Shown in pieces: positions 17,551-25,702 of a DNA stretch of 64,000 nt. The number at the start of each line of letters is the position of its first letter. Within the stretch, counting starts at the first letter, position 1. The notes below the pieces were generated by a model. The model saw only the letters and a program-made list of their open reading frames with translations, was not told the origin of the DNA and ran no database searches. The DNA comes from an uncultured Sphingomonas sp. (GTDB taxonomy: Bacteria > Pseudomonadota > Alphaproteobacteria > Sphingomonadales > Sphingomonadaceae), in the NCBI RefSeq assembly GCF_913062585.1, contig NZ_CAJXWX010000004.1, positions 1-64,000 on the forward strand, given 5' to 3'. Made by a program: the position numbers and the translations under genes.

Positions 17551-19943
17551 GATTTTCGGGCGGGGGAGCGGCGTGGGTGATGCTGGTCGCGGCGATACCT
17601 GCGACCGCCGCCGATCGCTGGCCCATCGACCTGCCCGCCGGGACCGTCGGCGCGCAGGTCATGGCGCTTGGCCGGAGCGCGCGGGCGAATATCACGGTGC
17701 CGGATGCGACGCTCTGGAACCGGCCGGTTCCCGCGCTTCGTGGCAGGCTGTCGGTCGAACAGGCCTTGTCGGCGATCGCACGGGGTAGCGGCGCGCGGGT
17801 CGAGACGCTGGGGCCGGGCAGCTGGCGGCTCACCCCGCGACGCATTGCCACGGCCCGGCCCAAACGCGTACGCGCACATCCCCAGCCGTCCGAGGTCGCG
17901 AGCGACGACATCATCGTCACTGCCAGCAAGCGCGATACGACCCGCGATCATTTCGCGGGCCAGGTCGTTCGGGTGGCGGGCGGCGATCTGGAGCTGGGCG
18001 GCGTCGGGGGTACGGGCAAGCTGGCCGACCGGATGACGGTCGTTGCCTCGACCTATCTGGGTGCGGGGCGGAACAAGCTGTTCATCCGGGGCATCGCCGA
18101 TTCCAGTTTCACCGGCCCGACCCAGGCGACGGTCGGCCAGTATTTCGGCGACCTGCGGCTGAGCTACAACGCCCCCGACCCGGACCTGCGGCTGGCCGAT
18201 CTGGCGGCGGTCGAGGTGCTGGAGGGGCCGCAAGGGACGCTTTACGGCGCAGGCTCGCTCGGTGGATTGATCCGGCTGGTACCCAACGCGCCCGATGCGA
18301 CCCGTACGGGTGGATCGGTCAGCCTGGGCGGGTCGGCGACGATGCACGGAGAGCCGGGCGCCGATGCGCAGGCCGTGCTCAACCTGCCCATCGTCGCCGA
18401 CCGGCTCGCGATCCGGCTGGTCGCGGATAGCGCGAGCGAAGGGGGCTATGTCGACAAGCCGCTGCTCGGCCGAACCGATGTAAACCGCACCCGGATCGCA
18501 GGCGGACGTGCGGCGGTAAAGGCCGATCTCGGCGGCGGCTGGAGCATCGAGGCGGTGGGCATCGGCCAGCGCATTCGCGGTGCCGACAGCCAATATGTCG
18601 ATCGCGATGGCCCGCCGCTGACCCGATCGTCACCCGTGACCGAGGGGTTTTCCGCCGACTTCGGGCAGGCGCAACTGATCCTGTCCGGCAAAATCGGCCA
18701 GGTCCGCTTTCGCTCCAGCAGCGGCGTGACGGCGCACGACCTGATGGAGCGTTACGATGCGACCCCGCCCGGCGGCCCGGTCCAGCTCTTTGCCCAGGCC
18801 AATGCCACGCGGATGCAGGCCAACGAGACGCGTGCCTGGCGGTCGTCGCCCGACGGATCGGGCTGGCTGGCCGGGTTCAGCTATGTCCATAATCGCACCC
18901 GGCTGACCCGGTTGTTCGGCGAACCCGGCCAACTCGTGCCGCGTACCGGCGTCGTCAACACGGTCGAGGAGGCGACGCTTTACGGCGAGGCAAGCCTGCG
19001 GCTGTTGCCCGGGCTGCTGACCACCGGCGGCCTGCGCGTCACCCGATCTTTACTCGATGGCGCAGGCGAGGACCTGCCTGCCGCCCTGTCCCTCCAGGCG
19101 ATGGCGCGGCTGCGTGAGGTGACGGCGCGGCGCGCGCAGACGATCCTGCTGCCATCCGCATCGGCGCTGATCGACCTGACGGCGGGCGCGCAACTCTTCC
19201 TGCGCTATCAGCAGGGGTTCCGGCCGGGCGGCTTGACGATCGAGGGGCCGCTGGTCCGCCGGTTCCGCAACGACCGGGTCGCCACGATTGAGGCGGGGCT
19301 GCGTACCGGACGGCCGGGTCGCGACCGGTTCGATGGATCGCTGACGCTCGCCCATACCGCGTGGCGCGACATCCAGGCGGACTTCATCGACGCGAGCGGC
19401 CTGCCCAGCACTGCTAATATCGGTGACGGCCAGCTCTGGACCGTCGAGGCGCTCGCCGGTTTCCGGGTCGTGGAGGGACTGCGGATCGAGGGGGCCGTGT
19501 CCTATAATGACAGCCGGATCGACGAGCCGTCGACCGCACAGGCCTTTGCCCTCATCGACGGGCAGGCAACCGATCGCGCGACGATCCTGGCACGGCTGAG
19601 CCAGATCCCGAACATCGCCCGCGTGACCGCGCGAACCGGGGCGGTGTATCGCCGCACCTTTGCCAGCGGTCGCGACCTGCGCGTCGATGGCTGGTTGCGC
19701 TATGTCGGGTCGTCACGGCTCGGCGTCGGGCCGATCCTGGGCGAGCGACAGGGCGACTATCTGGACAGCGGTCTGACCGCTAGGCTGGGGCTGGGCGCGT
19801 TCGGCGTGACGGTGGGGATCACCAACCTCGCCGATGTGCGCGGCAACCGCTTCGCCCTGGGCACGCCCTTCACCACCGGGCGCGACCAGGTCACGCCGCT
19901 CCGCCCGCGAACGCTGCGGATCGGACTGGACGCCGCCTTCTGA
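17547..19943 (+). CDS. TonB-dependent receptor with N-terminal STN domain
   Basis: GTG start overlapping fecR; STN-like DLPAGTVGAQVMALGRSARANITVPDA; plug VEVLEGPQGTLYGAGSLGGLIRLVPN; C-terminal barrel ending LRIGLDAAF. Confidence 0.92.
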   Translation: MRFSGGGAAWVMLVAAIPATAADRWPIDLPAGTVGAQVMALGRSARANITVPDATLWNRPVPALRGRLSVEQALSAIARGSGARVETLGPGSWRLTPRRIATARPKRVRAHPQPSEVASDDIIVTASKRDTTRDHFAGQVVRVAGGDLELGGVGGTGKLADRMTVVASTYLGAGRNKLFIRGIADSSFTGPTQATVGQYFGDLRLSYNAPDPDLRLADLAAVEVLEGPQGTLYGAGSLGGLIRLVPNAPDATRTGGSVSLGGSATMHGEPGADAQAVLNLPIVADRLAIRLVADSASEGGYVDKPLLGRTDVNRTRIAGGRAAVKADLGGGWSIEAVGIGQRIRGADSQYVDRDGPPLTRSSPVTEGFSADFGQAQLILSGKIGQVRFRSSSGVTAHDLMERYDATPPGGPVQLFAQANATRMQANETRAWRSSPDGSGWLAGFSYVHNRTRLTRLFGEPGQLVPRTGVVNTVEEATLYGEASLRLLPGLLTTGGLRVTRSLLDGAGEDLPAALSLQAMARLREVTARRAQTILLPSASALIDLTAGAQLFLRYQQGFRPGGLTIEGPLVRRFRNDRVATIEAGLRTGRPGRDRFDGSLTLAHTAWRDIQADFIDASGLPSTANIGDGQLWTVEALAGFRVVEGLRIEGAVSYNDSRIDEPSTAQAFALIDGQATDRATILARLSQIPNIARVTARTGAVYRRTFASGRDLRVDGWLRYVGSSRLGVGPILGERQGDYLDSGLTARLGLGAFGVTVGITNLADVRGNRFALGTPFTTGRDQVTPLRPRTLRIGLDAAF

Positions 19944-21188
19944 TCAGCGGGCGCCGAACAGCGACAGGGGAATGGCGTCGGCCATCGCCTGATAGCCCGC
20001 CGCGCTGGGATGAAGATGATCGCCGGAGTCATAGGCGGGGAGCAGGCGGTCGGGCTTGGCCGGATCGCGGACCGCCCGGTCGAAATCGACTATGCCGTCG
20101 AAGATGCCCGATGTGCGTATGAAGCGGTTGATCGCCTGCCGATCGGCCTCGGTTTCCGGACCGGGGTGGTAATATTCATTGCCCTGAAAAGGCGTGATGG
20201 TGCCGACGATCAGCTTGATGCCATGCTCATGCGCGCGTTCGGCGAGTTGGCGATAGGCCAGGATGATCTGCCGCACCATCGCCTGGTGCGTGGCGGCATC
20301 GACCGGATGCTCGCGGGGCAGCACGCCCAAGTCGTTGACCCCTTCCAGCAGCACGGCATGGGTCACGCCCGGCCGCGCGATCACGTCGCGGTCGAACCGC
20401 GCCATCAGATTGGGGCCCAGCCCGTCGAGCAGGACCCGATTGCCGCCGATCCCGGCATTGACCACCGAGACACCGCGCGTCGTGGGCGAGGCGGCCAGTC
20501 GGCGCGCGAAATCGTCGGGCCAGCGGGTGTTGCTGTTATCGACGATGCCATAGCCGTCCGTGATCGAGTCGCCGATCGCGACCACGGTCCGCGTCTGCAC
20601 GGCGTCGCGTACTTCGATGTCCGACAGGCTCCACCACCCGCCGATCTTCTGCGGCTCGGACAGGGACGGGCGGGCTGTGGCGTCTCCCTGGATCAGATAG
20701 GTGGTCGACCTGGCACCCGAATGACCGGTCGGTGTGGTCACGGCCTCCGGGAAATAGAGGCTGACCGCGACGTCCCCGCCCGCCGCAACGGGCAAAGCGA
20801 TGGGGTCGGAATAGACCTCCGCACCCGGCGGCACGACCACCTCGCCCGATCCGTCGAAGCGCACGGGCAGCGGCGCGGCGACGTCCGGTCGTCCCGGTGT
20901 CGCCAGGCCGATGCTCGCCGCCCCGATCCAAAGCGGGGTCGTGCCGGCGACGTTCGACAGGCGCAGGCGGATGGTCCTGCCCGTGGCGGTCAGGTGCACG
21001 ATCTGACGGATCGTCGCGGGTCCGGCCTTGGTCAGCTTGTCGGCATTGGCGCCGTCGATCCGCATCTGCGACGCGCCCCAGGCGGGGGTCCAGCGAAGCG
21101 GTCGCACCGGCGCGGCGGCGGTCATCGCCAAGGTCAGCGCGATCAGGCCCGTTACCCGCTGAATCTTGCCCAAGGAGGTCATCCGCAT
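19944..21188 (-). CDS. SGNH/GDSL hydrolase, secreted (candidate carbohydrate esterase)
   Basis: VVAIGDSITDGYG (block I), NAGIGGNRV, LLEGVNDLG, SGDHLHPSAAGYQAMAD (block V). Confidence 0.88.
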   Translation of the reverse strand: MRMTSLGKIQRVTGLIALTLAMTAAAPVRPLRWTPAWGASQMRIDGANADKLTKAGPATIRQIVHLTATGRTIRLRLSNVAGTTPLWIGAASIGLATPGRPDVAAPLPVRFDGSGEVVVPPGAEVYSDPIALPVAAGGDVAVSLYFPEAVTTPTGHSGARSTTYLIQGDATARPSLSEPQKIGGWWSLSDIEVRDAVQTRTVVAIGDSITDGYGIVDNSNTRWPDDFARRLAASPTTRGVSVVNAGIGGNRVLLDGLGPNLMARFDRDVIARPGVTHAVLLEGVNDLGVLPREHPVDAATHQAMVRQIILAYRQLAERAHEHGIKLIVGTITPFQGNEYYHPGPETEADRQAINRFIRTSGIFDGIVDFDRAVRDPAKPDRLLPAYDSGDHLHPSAAGYQAMADAIPLSLFGAR

Positions 21189-21229
21189 CCTCTCTCATTT
21201 GTCGATCCGCGCTTGCGGCCTGGAAGGAT

Positions 21230-21241
21230 GGTAGCGATAAC
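21230..21241. promoter_or_regulatory. LacI/XylR-like operator site
   Basis: GGTAGCGATAAC, fits GNTANCGNTANC, in the divergent SGNH/GH115 promoter region. Confidence 0.5.
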
Positions 21242-21295
21242 GTACGCCAAAGCCAATGGATAACACCCCTGGCGACGACCGGGATTCGGGAGAGA

Positions 21296-23761
21296 ATGAT
21301 GCGCGCTTTGTTATGGTCGGCCGCATGGACGGCGCTGTGTCCCGCTATGGCCTGGGCCGCGCCCGACTGCGCCGCTCCTGTCGCGGCGTGCGAGGGTGCG
21401 TCGAAGGGGGCGCTGGCGTTGCTCGCGCCGGGCAGGGTCGCATCGGTCGTCGTGGACCCGCACGACGAACCCGGCGTCCGCCGCGCCGCGACCGATCTGG
21501 TCGCCGACCTGCGGGCGGTCGGCGGTGGCGAGGTGCGTCTGGCCGACGATTCCGGCAGCGGTGCGACCGTGATCGCCGGAACGCTGGGCCATAGCGCGCT
21601 GGTCGATGCGCTGGTCAGGGCGGGCAAGCTGGACGTCACCGGGCTGCCCGGCCAGTGGGAAGGCTATGTCGAGCAGGTGGTCGACAATCCCGTGCCAGGC
21701 GTTGCGCGGGCGCTGGTCATCGCCGGCTCGGACCGGCGCGGCACGATCTTCGGCCTGTACGACATCAGTGCGAAGGTCGGGGTCAGTCCCTGGACCTGGT
21801 GGGCGGACGTGCCGGTGCAGCGCCACCCGACGCTCTATCTGACGGCCGGGCGCGTCGCGGATCATCCGGTGGTCAAATATCGCGGCATCTTCATCAATGA
21901 CGAGGAGCCGGGTTTCGGCGGCTGGGCGCGGGCGCGTTTCGGCGGGGTCAATCACCGCGCCTATGAAAAAGTCTTCACGCTCCTCCTGCGCTCCAAGGCG
22001 AATTTCATCTGGCCCGCCATGTGGGGCAAGTCGCTGTGGGAGGACGATCCCGCCTCCGCGCCGCTGGCGCAAGACATGGGGGTGCTGCTCGGCACCTCGC
22101 ACCACGAACCGATGCAGCGCGCCCAGGCCGACTGGAAGCGGGAGGGGCGTGGCCCCTGGGACTATACGAAGAACGCCCCGGCACTGCGGGCCTTCTGGCG
22201 CAAGGGGATCGAGCGGCGCGGCAAGGCCGAGGACCCGGTGACGATCGGGATGCGCGGCGACGGCGACGAGCCGATGACCGAGGGCACCGCGATCGACCTG
22301 CTCCAGGGCATCGTGCGCGACCAGCGTCGGATCATCGCCGACGTGACCGGCCGGCCGGCGGACCGGACGCCGCAGGTCTGGGCGCTCTACAAGGAAGTAC
22401 AGGATTATTATGACAAGGGGATGCGCGTTCCCGACGACGTCACCCTGCTGTTCGCCGACGACAATTGGGGCAATATCCGCCGCCTGCCGCCGCCGGGACA
22501 GAAGCGGGCGGGCGGCTCGGGCGTCTATTATCATTTCGATTATGTCGGCGGCCCGCGCAACTATAAGTGGCTGGACACCAACGCGATCCCGCGTGTCTGG
22601 CAACAGATGCGCATGGCATCGGACTATGGCGCCGACCGGTTGTGGATCGTCAATGTCGGCGATCTGAAGCCGATGGAATATGCGACCAGCTTCTTCCTCG
22701 ACATGGCGTGGAACCCGGCGCGGATGGATCTGGCGGCGATGCAGGCCTATCCGGCACGCTGGGCGACGCGGCAATTCGGCCCGGCGCATGGGCCCGCCAT
22801 CGGCGCGCTGATCGCCCGTTACGGCCAGCTCGCCAGCCGCCGCAAACCGGAACTGCTCGACGCGACCAGCTATAATCTGAAGGCCGGCGAATGGGACCGC
22901 GTGGTCGGGCAATGGGATGCCCTGGAGGCCGAGGCCCGTCGCCTGGAAGGGGATCTGCCGCGCGATCAGCGTGACGCCTATTACGAACTGGTGCTGCACC
23001 GGGTCGAGGCGATGGCGAACCTCCACCATCTCTATCACGCGGTCGCGGTAAACCGGAGCATGGCGCAGGCGGGTCTTGATGCCGACGCGGCGCGCTGGGC
23101 GGAGAAGGCGCGCGGCTATTTCGCCCGCGATGCGGCCATTCGCCGCCGCTATGAGGTGGAGACGGCGGGCGGCAAATGGACCGAGATGATGGCCCAGACG
23201 CATATCGGCTATACCGGCTGGCAACAGCCCGACCGCGATGTGATGCCCGCCCTGGCGACGAAGGCCCAGCCGCTGCCCCTGCCGCCCCAACTGGCGCAGC
23301 GTCATCCCGCCATTGCGGCGGACGCAGGGCGGCCGGTGGATGGGCGGGGTATCCGCTGGCAGCGCGTGCCGGGCTTCACCGCAGAGGGGGCGGCGATGAT
23401 CGCGACGCCGACGACCGCCCCGGCCATTACCCGGCCGGGCGGCGACAGTCCCCATATCGTCTATGACCTGACATGGGATCGGAGCGGTCCGGTGACGCTC
23501 GGCGTCGTCGCGGCGCCGGGGCTGGACGTGCGGGGCGGGGGCCATCACCGGGTCGCGATGTCGGTCGATGACGGTGCGCCGATCATGCTCGACCTGATGG
23601 CGAACGAGAATGAGGCGAGCTGGAGCCGGTCGGTCATCGAAAACCGCCGCATCGCCACGACCACGCTGCCCGGCTTGGCGTCGGGCAAGCACCGCGTGAC
23701 CCTGTGGCTGGTCGACCCCGAGGTCGTGGTGGAGGGGATCATCGCTGACCCCGCCTCCTGA
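21296..23761 (+). CDS. glycoside hydrolase family 115 (xylan alpha-glucuronidase family)
   Basis: Signal peptide MMRALLWSAAWTALCPAMAWA; KYRGIFINDEEPGFGGWAR, NFIWPAMWGKSLWEDDP, GTSHHEPMQRAQ, MRGDGDEPM, DDNWGNIRRLP. Confidence 0.93.
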   Translation: MMRALLWSAAWTALCPAMAWAAPDCAAPVAACEGASKGALALLAPGRVASVVVDPHDEPGVRRAATDLVADLRAVGGGEVRLADDSGSGATVIAGTLGHSALVDALVRAGKLDVTGLPGQWEGYVEQVVDNPVPGVARALVIAGSDRRGTIFGLYDISAKVGVSPWTWWADVPVQRHPTLYLTAGRVADHPVVKYRGIFINDEEPGFGGWARARFGGVNHRAYEKVFTLLLRSKANFIWPAMWGKSLWEDDPASAPLAQDMGVLLGTSHHEPMQRAQADWKREGRGPWDYTKNAPALRAFWRKGIERRGKAEDPVTIGMRGDGDEPMTEGTAIDLLQGIVRDQRRIIADVTGRPADRTPQVWALYKEVQDYYDKGMRVPDDVTLLFADDNWGNIRRLPPPGQKRAGGSGVYYHFDYVGGPRNYKWLDTNAIPRVWQQMRMASDYGADRLWIVNVGDLKPMEYATSFFLDMAWNPARMDLAAMQAYPARWATRQFGPAHGPAIGALIARYGQLASRRKPELLDATSYNLKAGEWDRVVGQWDALEAEARRLEGDLPRDQRDAYYELVLHRVEAMANLHHLYHAVAVNRSMAQAGLDADAARWAEKARGYFARDAAIRRRYEVETAGGKWTEMMAQTHIGYTGWQQPDRDVMPALATKAQPLPLPPQLAQRHPAIAADAGRPVDGRGIRWQRVPGFTAEGAAMIATPTTAPAITRPGGDSPHIVYDLTWDRSGPVTLGVVAAPGLDVRGGGHHRVAMSVDDGAPIMLDLMANENEASWSRSVIENRRIATTTLPGLASGKHRVTLWLVDPEVVVEGIIADPAS

Positions 23762-23763
23762 CC

Positions 23764-24768
23764 CTATCCGCCGCGCAGCATCCGCATCGCCTGGGCCCGG
23801 AGCATCTTCCTGTTCTCCGGGCTGTCGGCCAGGATTCCCTGCCGGTCCTCGGCCAGATGAGCGAGGGGGGGGCCATCCGGGCGGAAGACATAATGGTCGA
23901 ACCAGGCCCGCCAGCTGGCACGCTCCGCCTCGGGGCGGGCCGCGAGCGCGCTCATCGCCAGCAGCATGACGGCAAAGGGCTGGTCCGGCCCGACCGGAAA
24001 CGCGTCCCACCAATAATTGACCAGGATGTTGAACGCGCCGCTCGCCTCCACCCGGTGCCACCAGAGCTTGGGCATGTAGAGCGCGTCGCCGGGGCCCAGG
24101 TCCACCGTGATCGCCCGGTCGCTTGCCTGCTCGAAACGGGGATAGCGGGGATCGCCTGGTGGGGCCTCGGCCGCGAGTGCGATGGGGCGGCCGGCCATGG
24201 TGTGGTCGATCGGCCCGACATAAAGGTCGCCGATCGCGTCGGGCGGATACAGGGTAAAACGTCGCCGCCCCGCCACCACGCAGGCGATATTGTCCATCAT
24301 GTCGTAATGACAGGCGACGGTCGAGCCGTGGCCGATCCAGATCAGCGGTGAAACGCCCGGCGGCGCAAAGGGCAGGGGATTGTCCTCGGCCAGCCCCGGC
24401 AGCGCCGCCGCGATCGGCAGCGAACCGATATAGAGGGTCTCGCTGCCTGCGCCGTTCGCGATCCGCGCCACGGCGTCGCGAAGCGGCATGGCCTCGCGAC
24501 GGAAATTGAAGCCCTTCAGATCGTCGGTATAGCCATATCGCCCGGCAATCGTCGGATCACCGACAAAGGCCTCTACCTGGCACCCCGCGTCGAACGCGCC
24601 CAGATAGCGGGTCAGTGCGTCGCCGCCGGTCGTGGCGGCGGCGGCGAGTGGCCAGTCGGAAACCGCGCCGCGGATGACGACCGGCCGACACGGCTCGACC
24701 ACCAGCGTGCGAAAGGCCTCATGGTCGATCAGCTGCGCGCGACCGAGCTCGACCGCGACGTCGCTCAC
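23764..24768 (-). CDS. cupin-like (JmjC-related) domain protein
   Basis: LVVEPCRPVVIRGAVSDWPL; PLIWIGHGSTVACHYDMMDNIACVVAGRRRFTLYPP; LGPGDALYMPKLWWHRVEA. GTG start overlaps the SapC stop (GTGA). Confidence 0.85.
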   Translation of the reverse strand: MSDVAVELGRAQLIDHEAFRTLVVEPCRPVVIRGAVSDWPLAAAATTGGDALTRYLGAFDAGCQVEAFVGDPTIAGRYGYTDDLKGFNFRREAMPLRDAVARIANGAGSETLYIGSLPIAAALPGLAEDNPLPFAPPGVSPLIWIGHGSTVACHYDMMDNIACVVAGRRRFTLYPPDAIGDLYVGPIDHTMAGRPIALAAEAPPGDPRYPRFEQASDRAITVDLGPGDALYMPKLWWHRVEASGAFNILVNYWWDAFPVGPDQPFAVMLLAMSALAARPEAERASWRAWFDHYVFRPDGPPLAHLAEDRQGILADSPENRKMLRAQAMRMLRGG

Positions 24769-25454
24769 TGCGCCAGTCCGCTCAACCGGTCGTTGCGCCG
24801 CTTCGCCAGGAAGGGGATATGGCGGACGGACGCGGTCACGGCATAGATGAGCTGCAGGTCGCCGGACCGGAACAGCGCCAGCGCCGCCGCGTCGGGAAGG
24901 GCATGGAGCGCGTCGAGGCTGAGCGTGTAGAGTGCATCCAGGCGCAGGCTCTCGCCATTGTCGAACTGGAAGCTCAGGTCGATCGGCTCGACCAGCTTGT
25001 CGTTCATCAGCCGTGCGATGAACCCTTCGGTTTCCGGAAGTCCGGTATGAAGCGTGCGCAGCGCCGCCTGTACCCGCCGAAGCGCCGGGGCGGCGTCGCC
25101 ATCGATGTCGAAGACGGGCGCGCCGTCGGCCTGGGTCAGCGCCGGATGGCCGGGGTCGATCGCGATATTCTCGCCCGAGACGTAAAAGGCCTGACGCTCG
25201 AGATCGGCCGGGCGATATCCCACCAGCTTGCCGTCCGTGCCGAGGCACAGATTTTCGTCCGGCACCAGGCCCATCAGCGCGCCGGGATAGAGATCGCCGG
25301 TATGAGGATTGCGGGCGAACAGGATGGGATAGTGCAGCGCGGCGGGGATAAATTCACCGGCGACGAGCTGGACGAAATGGCGGCTTGCATCGGGGGCGGC
25401 GGACACGCGCAGTCCCGCATGCCGTGCACTGTCGAGCAATTCCATGTCGGCCAT
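24765..25454 (-). CDS. SapC family protein
   Basis: MADMELLDSARHAGLRV...FVQLVAGEFIPAALHYPILFARNPHTGDLYPGALMGL; trimmed from ORF start 25733. Confidence 0.88.
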   Translation of the reverse strand: MADMELLDSARHAGLRVSAAPDASRHFVQLVAGEFIPAALHYPILFARNPHTGDLYPGALMGLVPDENLCLGTDGKLVGYRPADLERQAFYVSGENIAIDPGHPALTQADGAPVFDIDGDAAPALRRVQAALRTLHTGLPETEGFIARLMNDKLVEPIDLSFQFDNGESLRLDALYTLSLDALHALPDAAALALFRSGDLQLIYAVTASVRHIPFLAKRRNDRLSGLAQ

Positions 25455-25613
25455 GACCTTCGATCCTTTCGCATCCCATCCCCCAGGATCCGGTGTCCCT
25501 TCCAGGCATGCCGGACTGGCGAGGAGGTCAATTTTCTCTGTTTCCGCGCCCGCCGCAAGGTAGAGCGTTACCGTGTCGCGGGGCCTCTGACAAACGACTT
25601 GTTCGGGTCTCAT

Positions 25614-25625
25614 TATAACGCTAAC
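25614..25625. promoter_or_regulatory. LacI/XylR-like operator site
   Basis: TATAACGCTAAC, one mismatch to GNTANCGNTANC. Confidence 0.45.
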
Positions 25626-25649
25626 ATGTTCGAGTCGAATGGACGGTAC

Positions 25650-25661
25650 GGTAACGATAAT
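25650..25661. promoter_or_regulatory. LacI/XylR-like operator site
   Basis: GGTAACGATAAT, one mismatch to GNTANCGNTANC; 36 bp from the preceding site. Confidence 0.45.
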
Positions 25662-25702
25662 GCTGGTCGCCCATAAAATATAAGACAGAAGGAGAGGGGA
25701 AG

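Noticed and set aside
21311-24061. 916-aa - strand ORF opposite GH115
   Set aside because: Shadow ORF; the + strand frame carries clear GH115 motifs.
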